A stretch of 8,426 nt of DNA from Myxococcales bacterium (GCA_020430675.1 JAGQJJ010000133.1:1-8426), one strand, 5' to 3'. Shown: positions 1 to 7,688, counted from the stretch's first letter. The notes: a model not told the origin generated them from the letters alone. Numbers and translations are program-made.

Positions 1-318
1 ATGGTGACGACCACGTTTGTGAAAGACGCCCAGGTCGAGCTGGAGCGCCCCTCGGCGGCGAGCGCCAAACCCGCGTCGACCAAGGCGATTCGCGTCACCC
101 TCGACCGGCGCGGCGAGGTCTACGTCGACGGCCGCCCGGTGCGGCCCTGGCTGTTGCAGGGCACGGTGCGGGAGCAGCTTCGCGCGGCCAATGACCGCCC
201 GGTGCTGGTCATCACCGACGCCGTCGTGCCCGCGCGCAAGCTGATCGAGGTCATCGACGAGTGCCGGCTGGCCGGGGCCAAGGACGTCGCCGTCGCTACC
301 GAGCGCGAGGCGGGCTAG
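1..318 (+). CDS. exbD: ExbD/TolR-family biopolymer transport protein, C-terminal part (5' end outside window)
   Basis: This is the periplasmic part of an ExbD/TolR subunit, which with an ExbB/TolQ-type channel uses the inner-membrane proton gradient to power TonB. The visible 105 residues begin MVTTTFVKDAQVELERP, the usual exit from the single ExbD transmembrane helix into the periplasm. They continue with a strand pattern typical of the family: RVTLDRRGEVYVDGRPV (about 31-47), RPVLVITDAVVPARKLIEVIDECRLAGAKDVAVATE (about 66-101). Family members are usually about 130-160 residues, so the cytoplasmic tail, the membrane helix and its proton-carrying Asp lie upstream of the window. The ATG at base 1 is therefore probably an internal Met, not the start. 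The stop is TAG at 316-318, two bases before tonB, which supports one operon. TolR is the alternative name; the neighbouring TonB and receptor favour ExbD. Confidence 0.86.
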   Translation: MVTTTFVKDAQVELERPSAASAKPASTKAIRVTLDRRGEVYVDGRPVRPWLLQGTVREQLRAANDRPVLVITDAVVPARKLIEVIDECRLAGAKDVAVATEREAG

Positions 319-320
319 GC

Positions 321-959
321 ATGGGCCGCGCACTCGGCGCCGCGGCGATCATGCTGCTCGGCGTCACCGGCGTCCTGCTGGGCATGGCCTGGATGAACGG
401 CTACACCGCGCGCCCGGCCAAAGCCGCCGCCGTCGAGGCCACCGCCATCGAGCTGGCCCCACCGCCGCCGCCGCCGAAGACGCAGAAACCGCGCCCGCCC
501 CGACAGCGCCCGAAGCCGACAAATAACGCCCGCCCGCGCACGCCGCCGCCGCAGCTCGGCTCGGCGCTCTCCGCCGTCTCGCTCGGCGCCTCGACGCGGG
601 TGCAGGGCGACCTGAGCCGCGCCGCCGACCGCCTGGTCGGCGACGCCGCGGGCGCGGATCTCACGATGACCGCCAGCGCCGTCGACGAGCCGCCGCAGGC
701 CACGAGCCGCGTCGCGCCGGCCTATCCGCCTGCCGCCCGCCGCCAGGGCATTCAGGGCAACGTCGTCTTCCGCCTGACCATCGGCGCCGACGGCGTCGTG
801 CAACAGGCCCGCATCGTCGCCGCTGAACCCCCGGGCGTCTTCGATGACGCCGCGCGCGCCGCCATCGAGCGCTGGCGCTTCCGCCCGGCCCGCTACCAGG
901 GCGTCGCCCAGACGGTGACCGGCGTCGAGCAGACCATCCGCTTCGAGCTGACCCGATGA
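321..959 (+). CDS. tonB: TonB-family energy transducer
   Basis: A 212-residue TonB protein that transmits ExbB-ExbD energy to outer-membrane receptors. Visible order: a short cytoplasmic start, one membrane anchor (about residues 5-25), a proline/basic periplasmic linker (about 43-77, with six consecutive prolines at 47-52 then repeated Pro-Arg/Lys), a spacer, and a C-terminal TonB domain (about 129-210). The domain carries the family YP pair (Y135-P136, in AYPPAARRQGIQGNV), a central strand FRLTIGADGVV, and W185-R-F-R-P-A, ending in a beta strand (IRFEL). The linker is short compared with enterobacterial TonB. The ATG at 321 sits two bases after the exbD stop with a purine-rich stretch (gaggcggg) just upstream. 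An in-frame GTG/ATG-type start further upstream would run through exbD and remove the N-terminal anchor position, so 321 is preferred. The stop TGA overlaps the next ATG (ATGA, 956-959), implying translational coupling. Confidence 0.9.
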   Translation: MGRALGAAAIMLLGVTGVLLGMAWMNGYTARPAKAAAVEATAIELAPPPPPPKTQKPRPPRQRPKPTNNARPRTPPPQLGSALSAVSLGASTRVQGDLSRAADRLVGDAAGADLTMTASAVDEPPQATSRVAPAYPPAARRQGIQGNVVFRLTIGADGVVQQARIVAAEPPGVFDDAARAAIERWRFRPARYQGVAQTVTGVEQTIRFELTR

Positions 960-2071
960 TCGCGCTCGCGCTCACCCTGCTCCTGGCCGCGCCCCCGGCC
1001 GAGGTCGACCACCTGGCGCTGGCTGCGCTGTTGTTGCGCGACGGCCACCCCGATCGCGCCGCCGCGGTGCTCGCCGAGGTCGACCCCAACGCCGAGGGCA
1101 TCGATCGGCCGCGTTATTTCACCCTGCGCGGCGTCGCCGCTCTGCGCGGCCGCGACTTCGCCGGCGCGTTGCGCGACTTCGACGCCGCGGTGGCCGAGGG
1201 CGCCGCCGACCCCGAGCTGCATCTTTTGCGCGCCCGCTGCGGCTACGCGATCAACGACTGCAAGGTCACGCTGTCGGCGTTGCAGGCCGCCGGCCCCGGC
1301 CCCGCGAGCGGTGACCCCGACTTTTTCACCATGACGGCCGAGTGTCATTGGCGTGAACAGCGCCCGGCCGACAGCCTGGCCGCGCTCGACGCCGGCGAGG
1401 CGGCCTTCCCCGAACATCGCGACTTCGCCCGCGCCCGCATCGAGCGCCTCTTGGAGCTGGGCCTCTCGCAAGCCGCCGCCGAGGCCGGCGCGCGCTTCGC
1501 CGAGCAGTCCGACACCCTCGAAGACGCGCTCTTTGTCTCGGAAGCCATGCTGCGCGCCGGCCGCGCCGAGCCCGCCCGCGCCGCGCTCGAGCGCGCCCGC
1601 CTGCGCTTCGGCGACGTGCCCTCGCTGCTGGTTCAGCTCGCCCACGCCTGGCTTGGCAGCGGCCATGCCCTCGCCGCGGCTCGGTTTTTCGAACGCGCCG
1701 CCCTGTTTGAGCCCGAGCACGCCCGCGACGCCGCCGAGCTGTACCGCGAGCACGGCTTGTACGCGCGCGCCCTCGAACAGAACGGCCGCCTCTTCGAACA
1801 GCCGGCCAAGCTGCGCCAGCGTCTGGCCATTCTGCTCGACATGGAGCGCTTCGAAGCCGCCGCCGCCCTCGAACCGCGCCTCGCCCGCCTGGGCCTGCTC
1901 GACGCCGACGAAGAACTGCGCTACGCCCTGGCCTATGCGTGGTTCCGTCAAGGCGACTTCAACCAGGCCGAGGCCCACCTGCACCGGCTGACGCAGCCCG
2001 CCCTCTTCACCCGCGCCGGCCAGCTGCGCAAGGCCATGGCCGATTGCCGCGCCGGGGCCCCATGCGACTGA
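956..2071 (+). CDS. Secreted tetratricopeptide-repeat protein of the TonB operon
   Basis: A 371-residue, alanine/leucine-rich helical protein. It starts with a short hydrophobic signal-like segment (MIALALTLLLAAPPA, cleavage plausible near 12-15), then degenerate TPR-like helix pairs over most of its length. Examples are a repeat near 52-86 (FTLRGVAALRGRDFAGALRDF), one near 200-235 (AGRAEPARAALERARLRFG) and one near the end (YALAYAWFRQGDFNQAEAHL). Five cysteines are visible (C95, C102, one in AECHW, and two in the C-terminal ADCRAGAPCD), compatible with disulfides in the periplasm. TPR proteins are protein-interaction scaffolds. Lying between tonB and its receptor, this one is probably a periplasmic partner of that complex, but this is inference from position. 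Its ATG overlaps the tonB stop by four bases, and its own end overlaps the receptor start by ten. No catalytic motif is seen. Confidence 0.85.
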   Translation: MIALALTLLLAAPPAEVDHLALAALLLRDGHPDRAAAVLAEVDPNAEGIDRPRYFTLRGVAALRGRDFAGALRDFDAAVAEGAADPELHLLRARCGYAINDCKVTLSALQAAGPGPASGDPDFFTMTAECHWREQRPADSLAALDAGEAAFPEHRDFARARIERLLELGLSQAAAEAGARFAEQSDTLEDALFVSEAMLRAGRAEPARAALERARLRFGDVPSLLVQLAHAWLGSGHALAAARFFERAALFEPEHARDAAELYREHGLYARALEQNGRLFEQPAKLRQRLAILLDMERFEAAAALEPRLARLGLLDADEELRYALAYAWFRQGDFNQAEAHLHRLTQPALFTRAGQLRKAMADCRAGAPCD

Positions 2072-5000
2072 CCATTTGGTCATTTTGTGCCCTGATGACC
2101 CTGCTGCCCGGCCTCGCCGGCGCCACCGGGGCGCTCGATGTCTTTGTGTTCGACGGCGAGCAGGGCGACGCGCCCCTCGCTGGGGCCGAAGTGGTCGCCG
2201 GCGAGGTTCAAGCGCGCACCGACGCCCGCGGCGCCGCGCACCTCAAGCTGCCCGCGGGCCCGAGCAAGGTGCGCATCACCGCACCTGATCGCGCACTGGC
2301 TGAGGTCGAGGTGCAGATCACCGAAGGCGAGCGCGCCGAGGTCATCGTCACCGCCTACGCCGACCGCGCCGAGACGGCGATCGAGCAGCGCGCGGCGGAA
2401 GCGGCGCCGGTGGTCGAGACCGTCGCTTCCGGCCCCACCGCCACCTTGCGCGGCCGCGCCGTCGACGAAGCCGGCCAGCCCATCGCCGGGGCCCAGGTCT
2501 TTGTGCGCGGCCGCCCCGAGGCCGCCACCACCGACGCCGCCGGCCGCTTCACGCTGGCGCTGCCGCAAGGTCAGCACGCCCTGTCGATCATCCACCCGCG
2601 CTTTGCGCCCGGCGCCCTCGAAGTCGCCCTCACCACCGATGACCAGTCCGTCGAGGTGCCCCTGCGCGCCGCCCGCGCCGCGCTCGACGACTTTGTGGTC
2701 AGCGCGCCCTACATCGAAGGCGGCGTCGCCGAGCTGAGCGCCGAGCGCCGGCAGACGGGCAATGTGGTCGACGTGGTCGGCGCCGAGCAGATGTCGCGGG
2801 CCGGCGACAGCAGCGCCGCCGGCGCCCTCGGCCGCGTCACCGGCCTCACCCTGGTCGGCGGCAAATACATCTACGTGCGCGGCATGGGCGAGCGGTACTC
2901 GGCGACCACGCTCAACGGCCAGTTTCTGCCCAGCCCCGAGCCCGAGCGCCGCGTGGTGCCGCTCGACATGTTCCCCACCGGCATCCTCTCGGCGGTGGTG
3001 GTGCAGAAGTCGGTCTCACCCGACCAGCCCGCCGAGTTCGGCGGCGGCGTGGTGCAGTTGCGCACGCGGCGGCTGCCCGAAGAGGACTTCCTCGAAATCT
3101 CGGGCTCGCTCGGCTTCCAGGCCGGCACGACCTTCACCGACGGCCCCACCTACGAAGGCGGCGCCCTCGACATGTTCGGCATCGACGACGGCACCCGCGC
3201 CCTGCCGGCCAAGGTGGCCACCGCCACCGATGACACCGGCCTCAAGCTGTGCAGCATCGGCACGCGCACCGCCTGCCTTCAACCCGCTGACTTGATCGAC
3301 ATCGGCCGCGCCTTCCCCGAGGGCTGGGGCACCACCAAGCGCCCCGTGCCGCCCGACTTCGGCCTCAGCGTCGCGGGCGGCCTGACCCGCAAGCTCGGCG
3401 AAGCCCGCCTCGGCGGCACCGGCAGCCTGAGCTATGGGCAGAGCTGGCAGCAGACCGACGAAGTGCGCCGCACCTATCGCATCGCCAACGGCCGGCTCGA
3501 ACAGAGCGACAACGGTCGCCTGCAGCGCCTGGAGCGCGCCATCGAGCTGAGCGGCATCATCGAGCTGGGCCTCGATCTGGGCGAAGACCACCAACTCGCC
3601 GCCACCACGCTGCTCTTGCGCAATACCGATGACGAGGTCGGCGAGTTTCGCGGCACCAACTCGGGCGAGCGGTCCGACATCGACGTGACGCGCCTGCGCT
3701 GGGTCGAGCGGCAGGTCTTCACCCAGCAGCTGCGCGGCGAGCACGCCCTGCCCGCCGACCTGAACCTGCGCTGGCATTACGGCTTCTCGCGCGCCGACCG
3801 GCTTGAGCCGAACCATCGCAGCTACCAGTACGACCGCGGATCGGGCACCGACGAGCCCTTCGGCCTGTCGCGCAAGCCCGAGGGCAACCGGCGCTTCTAC
3901 AGCGACCTCGACGACACCTCGCATGACATCGCCGCCGCCCTGCGCTGGACGCTCGGCGAGCACCACCTCGAAGCCGGCGCCGCCGCGCTGCGTCGCGAGC
4001 GCACCGTCGAGACGCGCCGCTACCGCTTCGTCAACGGCCCGACCCAGGTCAGCGACCCCATCGACGACCTGTTCACCCGCGAGAACATCGGCGACCAGCC
4101 CGGCCAATACGCCATCGCCAATACCACCCAGGCCACCGATGACTACGACGCCCGCCAGACGATCAACGCCGGCTACGCGCTCGGCGAGGCGGCCGTCTTT
4201 GACCTGCGCCTGATGGCCGGCCTGCGCGTCGAAGCCGCCGAGCAATCGGTCAGCACGTTTTCGCCCTTCACCGGCACCGAGCCGGTCGAAGCCACGCTCG
4301 ACGACGTTGATCTTCTGCCCTCGGCCAGCCTGACCTGGGCCTTTGCCGAGACCCTGCAGGCCCGCGCCAGCTATGGGCGATCGGTCAACCGCCCGGAGTT
4401 CCGCGAGCTGTCGCCCGCCCGCTTCGACGACGTCACCAACCGCGTCTCGGTCGTGGGCAACCCCGACGTCGAGCGCGCGCTGATCGACCACTACGACGCG
4501 CGCGTCGAGTGGTACCCCACGCCGCGCGAGAGCTTGTCGCTCGGGGTCTTCTTCAAGGACTTCAACCACCCGATCGAGACGCGCATCACGCCCGGCGCCG
4601 ACCAGACCCTCAGCTTCTTCAACGCCACCGGCGGCACCAATCTGGGCGTCGAGCTCGAAGCCCGCAAGCAGCTCGATTTCGTGACCAGCGCGCTCGCTGA
4701 CTTCTACGTCGCCGGCAACCTGGCCCTCATCCGCTCGCGCGTTGATCTCAGCGGCGACGGCGGCCTGCAGACCTCGACCGAGCGCCCGCTCGAAGGCCAG
4801 TCGCCCTACGTGCTCAACGTGCAGGTCGGCTACGAGGCCCCCGAAGGCGGCGCCCACGCCACGCTGCTCTACAACATCAGCGGCGAGCGCATCGTCGAGG
4901 TCGGCACCAGCGGCCAGCCCGACGTCTTCGAGCAGCCCCGCCACCGCCTGGACTTTGTCGCCGGCCTCGACGTCGGCGCCGGGGTGAGCCTGAAGCTCAA

Positions 5001-5109
5001 GGCCAAGAACCTGCTCGACACCGCCACCGAACGCACCCAAGGCGGCGCCCTGCGCGCCCGCGCCACCGAAGGCCGCTCGTTTTCATTGGGCGCGAGCTGG
5101 TCGCTTTGA
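2062..5109 (+). CDS. TonB-dependent outer-membrane receptor with two N-terminal carboxypeptidase-regulatory-like domains
   Basis: A 1015-residue TonB-dependent receptor. Order: signal peptide (1 to about 21, ending LAGA); a first Ig-like carboxypeptidase-regulatory domain (about 24-100, with PLAGAEVVAG and TDARGAAHLKLPAG); a second, more canonical one (about 126-204, AVDEAGQPIAGAQVFV and TTDAAGRFTLALPQG); a TonB-box-like segment DDFVVSA (209-215); a plug domain (about 229-335, with YIYVRGMGERYSATTLNG at 269-286 and PLDMFPTGILSAVVVQKS); then a long beta barrel to the C-terminus. Late-barrel features include RASYGRSVNRPEFRELSP and LKLKAKNLLD. The protein ends SWSL, with Leu rather than the more usual Phe/Trp last residue. 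Two cysteines close together (C397, C405) could form a disulfide. The start ATG at 2062 lies inside the end of the TPR gene; the frame is open further upstream but only 2062 gives a signal peptide. The substrate is unknown; siderophore, glycan or peptide uptake are all possible. Confidence 0.95.
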   Translation: MRLTIWSFCALMTLLPGLAGATGALDVFVFDGEQGDAPLAGAEVVAGEVQARTDARGAAHLKLPAGPSKVRITAPDRALAEVEVQITEGERAEVIVTAYADRAETAIEQRAAEAAPVVETVASGPTATLRGRAVDEAGQPIAGAQVFVRGRPEAATTDAAGRFTLALPQGQHALSIIHPRFAPGALEVALTTDDQSVEVPLRAARAALDDFVVSAPYIEGGVAELSAERRQTGNVVDVVGAEQMSRAGDSSAAGALGRVTGLTLVGGKYIYVRGMGERYSATTLNGQFLPSPEPERRVVPLDMFPTGILSAVVVQKSVSPDQPAEFGGGVVQLRTRRLPEEDFLEISGSLGFQAGTTFTDGPTYEGGALDMFGIDDGTRALPAKVATATDDTGLKLCSIGTRTACLQPADLIDIGRAFPEGWGTTKRPVPPDFGLSVAGGLTRKLGEARLGGTGSLSYGQSWQQTDEVRRTYRIANGRLEQSDNGRLQRLERAIELSGIIELGLDLGEDHQLAATTLLLRNTDDEVGEFRGTNSGERSDIDVTRLRWVERQVFTQQLRGEHALPADLNLRWHYGFSRADRLEPNHRSYQYDRGSGTDEPFGLSRKPEGNRRFYSDLDDTSHDIAAALRWTLGEHHLEAGAAALRRERTVETRRYRFVNGPTQVSDPIDDLFTRENIGDQPGQYAIANTTQATDDYDARQTINAGYALGEAAVFDLRLMAGLRVEAAEQSVSTFSPFTGTEPVEATLDDVDLLPSASLTWAFAETLQARASYGRSVNRPEFRELSPARFDDVTNRVSVVGNPDVERALIDHYDARVEWYPTPRESLSLGVFFKDFNHPIETRITPGADQTLSFFNATGGTNLGVELEARKQLDFVTSALADFYVAGNLALIRSRVDLSGDGGLQTSTERPLEGQSPYVLNVQVGYEAPEGGAHATLLYNISGERIVEVGTSGQPDVFEQPRHRLDFVAGLDVGAGVSLKLKAKNLLDTATERTQGGALRARATEGRSFSLGASWSL

Positions 5110-5156
5110 GCCGGACAGGTTGAGGTCTGCATCTCTTGCTGATCGCGCCCACCGCT

Positions 5157-5179
5157 CGGCGCACACGGCCCGTGCGCCG
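5157..5179. terminator. GC-rich hairpin 48 bases after the receptor gene, possible terminator
   Basis: CGGCGCAC (5157-5164) and GTGCGCCG (5172-5179) form a perfect 8-bp stem around a 7-base loop, between the receptor stop and the YfhO-family gene. No T-run follows on either strand, so it is not a textbook intrinsic terminator. It could be a weak or Rho-assisted end to the operon, or chance pairing in GC-rich DNA. The rest of the 5110-5268 gap shows no promoter I can defend. Confidence 0.25.
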
Positions 5180-5268
5180 CGGACCCTCCAAGCGCGTTAT
5201 GGCATCGAGCCGATCTGCGTCGTCTGGTACAACGCCCCGGATTCGCGTGTGGGGATGCTCGTCGACTC

Positions 5269-6321
5269 GTGGCGGAACTTCAGAGACGTGATTGGCCGGC
5301 GCTTGCGACGCCCGCGCCCCTGAGCTTCAAGGGTGGGCTGGTCGCGGCGGCGTGCTTTGCCGCGCTGATCGCTGCGGTGCATTACGCCCATTGGTGGCCC
5401 GGCGGCGCCACCACCCTCGGCTGGGACATGCTCTCGCAGTATTGGGGCGATCTGGCCTTCCACGCCCGCCATCTCGCCCAGGGCGAGCTGCCCGCGTGGA
5501 ACCCGTACGAGCGCCTCGGCTACCCCATCTACGCCGACCCGCAGGCCGGGCAGCTCTACCCACCCAACTGGCTGCTCTACCCGCTGGCGTGGCTCGGCGA
5601 CGGCATGCCCTGGTGGGCGCCGCTGATCAAAGCGTGGCTGCACCTGACCGCCGGCGCCACCGGCATGTACGCCTTCTTGCACCGCCGCGAGGGCCGACTG
5701 CCCGCCCTGGTCGGCGCGCTGATCTTCACCCTCGCCGTGCCGACGGTGCTCAATCTGGCCTCGGCCCTGCTCTGGCCGCTGGCCTGGCTGCCCTGGGCGT
5801 TGCTGGCCCTCGACCGCACCTTCGAGCGCCCCTCGCCGCGGGCGGGCGCGTGGCTGGGTCTGGCCCTCGGCGGCGCGGTGCTTGCCGGCGCGCCGCAATC
5901 GCTGCTGATGGTATTGCTCTGCGCCACCTTCTTCGGGGTGGCGCGGCTGCTCGAGGCGCTGCGCGCGCTGCCCGCGGGCGCGTATTGGCCCTATGCGCGC
6001 CGCCTCGCAGTCGCCCTGGGCGTCGGCGCGGGGGTCACCCTCATCGCCGGCCTGCCCGTCCTTCTGCCCGCGCCCGAGATGGTCGAAGCCTCGGTGCGCG
6101 CCACGCGCGACGCGGAGTTTGTCCTCAAGACCCGGGCCCGCGAAGTGATGCTCAGCCTGGCCGTGCCACGCCTGGGGCTGCACCGCTTCCACTACGGCCT
6201 CTTTGCCCTCTGCGCCGCCGCCATCGCCATCGCGCACCGGCCGGGGCGCTACCTGTGGGCTGGCCTGCTCCTGGTGATGAGCGCGCTCATCGCAGCCGGC
6301 GGCGACGGGCCACTGCTCTAA
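5269..6321 (+). CDS. YfhO-family membrane protein, N-terminal half (ends at in-frame TAA)
   Basis: This 350-residue segment is the front half of a YfhO-family polytopic membrane protein, a GT-C-like group linked to glycosylation of envelope polymers. Visible family features: first membrane helix (about 22-40), then the conserved periplasmic loop with D53 (LGWDMLSQYW), L74-P-A-W-N-P-Y80, a glycine/proline stretch (YPIYADPQAGQLYPPNWLLYP, 85-105), and hydrophobic helices with the G207-A-P-Q210 motif. It stops abruptly at TAA 6319-6321 after GGDGPLL, in the middle of a region the family normally continues. The GTG at 5269 is chosen because no earlier start exists in this frame after a TGA at 5140-5142, and the next Met (54) is already inside the conserved loop. 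A weak GGGGA lies 13 bases upstream. If translated alone, it would lack the C-terminal periplasmic domain and several helices. Confidence 0.72.
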   Translation: MAELQRRDWPALATPAPLSFKGGLVAAACFAALIAAVHYAHWWPGGATTLGWDMLSQYWGDLAFHARHLAQGELPAWNPYERLGYPIYADPQAGQLYPPNWLLYPLAWLGDGMPWWAPLIKAWLHLTAGATGMYAFLHRREGRLPALVGALIFTLAVPTVLNLASALLWPLAWLPWALLALDRTFERPSPRAGAWLGLALGGAVLAGAPQSLLMVLLCATFFGVARLLEALRALPAGAYWPYARRLAVALGVGAGVTLIAGLPVLLPAPEMVEASVRATRDAEFVLKTRAREVMLSLAVPRLGLHRFHYGLFALCAAAIAIAHRPGRYLWAGLLLVMSALIAAGGDGPLL

Positions 6322-6390
6322 TCTCTGGCCGACGTCTTCCCGCCCTTCGGCCTCTTTCGTGGGCCGCAGCGCTACGCCTTCCTCGGCACG

Positions 6391-7491
6391 GTGGCGATGG
6401 CGGTCGCCGCGCCGGGCGGGGTGGGCATCCTGCTGCGGATCAACGAGAAGGCCAGCCGGCGGCGCCTGGCCGCGCTGCTGATCGGCCTCGGCGTCGCCGT
6501 TGGCCTCCTCTACGCCGCCGGCTTCCAGGCGCTCGCCGGCCAACCCGACCAGCGCGCGTTTGCGTGGGCCATCGATCTGGCCGCGCTGACCATCATCGTG
6601 GGCGTCCTGCTCCTCAAGGGCCCGCGCGGGTTGCGCGCCCTCGCCATCCTGGCCGCGGTGCTTGGCGGTCTGGCCTTCGGCAGCGGTGAAGCCTACGAAT
6701 ACAACCGGTTCCCGCGGCCCGACACCCACCACGACGCCGAGGTATCGGTCGACGCGCTCGGGGGCCGCCTCTACGACGACCATTACCTGGGCTTCCGCCC
6801 GGGCGCCCGGCTCGGGGTCCGCGACGCCAGCGGCTATGAGAACGACCCCCTGCAGGGCCACCGCAACCACCTCATCCTGCGCGCGGTCCATCGGGCCCCG
6901 CAGCGGCTGGCCCACCTTGGGGTGACCCATTTCTTGCGGGACAAGCACCCCAAGATGAAGAACAAGTTGCGGTTGCCCAAAGACGACCCGGGCCGAGCGC
7001 CCGGCGTGCACTCGGTCGACGGCCCGATCGCGCCGCCGGTCTATGTCGCCGGCCAGGTCAAGATCGTGCCTGGCCGCAAGGCATTGCGCACCTGGCTGAA
7101 GACCGAGCCGGGCAGCACCGCGGTCGTCGCCCGCGACGACGCCACGACCGAACTCCGCGCCCTGGCCGAGCGCAAACCGCGCCCCGGCGTGCCCGGCGAG
7201 CTGCTCGCGCTGCAAGCCGACCACCTCACCGCCCGCGTCACCGGCCCCGGCCTGGCCGTGTTCACCGAGACCTGGCACCCCGACTGGCAGGCCACCGTCG
7301 ACGGCCAGCCAGCGCAAATCCATCGTGCGAACTTCGACTTCCGCGGCGTCGTGATCCCCTCGGGCACCCACACCGTGCAGATGGACTTCCGCCCGGCCAA
7401 ACGCCCCTGGATCCTCGCCGCCAGCGCCGCCACGTTGCTGCTCGTAATCCTGCTGCTCGCCCGGCGACCGCGAGAATCCGCCGCGTCCTGA
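6391..7491 (+). CDS. YfhO-family membrane protein, C-terminal half (same frame, after the TAA)
   Basis: The frame reopens immediately after the TAA and runs to TGA 7489-7491. The coordinates given begin at the first GTG (an ATG follows at 6397), but the homologous sequence already starts at 6322 with SLADVFPPFGLFRGPQRY, which has no start codon. It has hydrophobic helices (early, near 6391-6450, 6470-6520 and 6570-6680), then a soluble domain with YENDPLQGHRNHLILRA and THFLRD. The YfhO-type C-terminal beta domain follows: ETWHPDWQATVDGQPAQIHR and FRGVVIPSGTHTVQMDFRP. A last membrane helix (WILAASAATLLLVILLLARR) ends the protein. No ribosome-binding site precedes 6391 or 6397, so independent translation is doubtful. 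It is best read as the second part of the interrupted gene. Confidence 0.5.
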   Translation: MAMAVAAPGGVGILLRINEKASRRRLAALLIGLGVAVGLLYAAGFQALAGQPDQRAFAWAIDLAALTIIVGVLLLKGPRGLRALAILAAVLGGLAFGSGEAYEYNRFPRPDTHHDAEVSVDALGGRLYDDHYLGFRPGARLGVRDASGYENDPLQGHRNHLILRAVHRAPQRLAHLGVTHFLRDKHPKMKNKLRLPKDDPGRAPGVHSVDGPIAPPVYVAGQVKIVPGRKALRTWLKTEPGSTAVVARDDATTELRALAERKPRPGVPGELLALQADHLTARVTGPGLAVFTETWHPDWQATVDGQPAQIHRANFDFRGVVIPSGTHTVQMDFRPAKRPWILAASAATLLLVILLLARRPRESAAS

Positions 7492-7554
7492 CCGATCGGG
7501 GCGACGGGCTTTCGGCCGCACCGACCGGGCGACCCAAAGAAAAAACAAGAATCT

Positions 7555-7626
7555 GCGCAACACTCGGCCCCGAGTTGCTGATGGACATCATGAGTCCATT
7601 GCGCGGAGCCGACGATGTCGCGGCTC
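7555..7626. other. Three consecutive hairpins downstream of the YfhO-family gene
   Basis: Hairpin 1: GCAAC (7557-7561) with GTTGC (7574-7578), enclosing ACTCGG/CCGAGT arms (7562-7567, 7570-7575; alternative pairings overlap). Hairpin 2: ATGGAC (7581-7586) with GTCCAT (7594-7599), 7-base loop. Hairpin 3: GAGCC (7606-7610) with GGCTC (7622-7626), plus GAC/GTC inside (7611-7613, 7617-7619). In addition GCGCA (7555-7559) can pair with TGCGC (7600-7604), closing hairpins 1 and 2 into a three-way junction at the cost of part of hairpin 1. On the minus strand the structure is followed, after about six bases, by a T-rich run (complement of 7536-7549), so it could terminate minus-strand transcripts. 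On the + strand no T-run follows. It does not resemble a tRNA. Confidence 0.4.
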
Positions 7627-7688
7627 ATCTCCCCTGCCCATCTGCCACCGGGACCGGCCCACGGTCACCGGGGCACCCGCCCGTCCAG

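Larger units (their letters stand above)
5269..7491 (+). pseudogene. Full-length YfhO-family gene interrupted by a single in-frame stop
   Basis: Both halves are in the same frame with no insertion or deletion between them; one TAA at codon 351 of 741 separates them. Removing it gives a 740-residue protein with the complete family architecture: N-terminal D/WNPY loop, multiple helices, C-terminal W-x-P-x-W beta domain and final helix. The local sequence GDGPLL-stop-SLADVFPPFGLFRGPQRY matches where family members commonly have an aromatic residue, so TAC (Tyr) to TAA is the simplest change. The coding character (G/C-rich third positions) is the same on both sides, so any decay is recent. A sequencing or assembly error is equally possible. 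Genome-wide reassignment is unlikely, although TAA is not used as a terminal stop by any gene here (TAG, TGA, TGA, TGA, TGA). Confidence 0.6.

Noticed and set aside
1..3. ATG at base 1 as the true exbD start
   Set aside because: The protein would begin at the periplasmic end of the membrane helix and lack the anchor and proton-carrying Asp; the frame surely continues upstream.
893..2083. Open frame on the minus strand (396 codons)
   Set aside because: Antisense shadow of the TPR gene; Gly/Ala-rich composition with no family features.
3016..5040. Long open frame on the minus strand (674 codons)
   Set aside because: Antisense shadow of the receptor barrel; no start signal and no recognisable domain.
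6319..6321. TAA reassigned to an amino acid
   Set aside because: Only one such codon occurs in about 7 kb of coding sequence; a reassigned code would show more in-frame TAA codons.
5197..7563. Long open frame on the minus strand (788 codons)
   Set aside because: It is antisense to a gene with clear YfhO-family motifs; its product is low-complexity Gly/Ala/Arg/Gln. Long antisense frames are expected in GC-rich coding DNA. That it crosses the region of the TAA gives it no support.
7555..7604. tRNA-like cloverleaf
   Set aside because: Too short, no anticodon arm of proper size, no T-loop GTTC motif and no acceptor-stem pairing.
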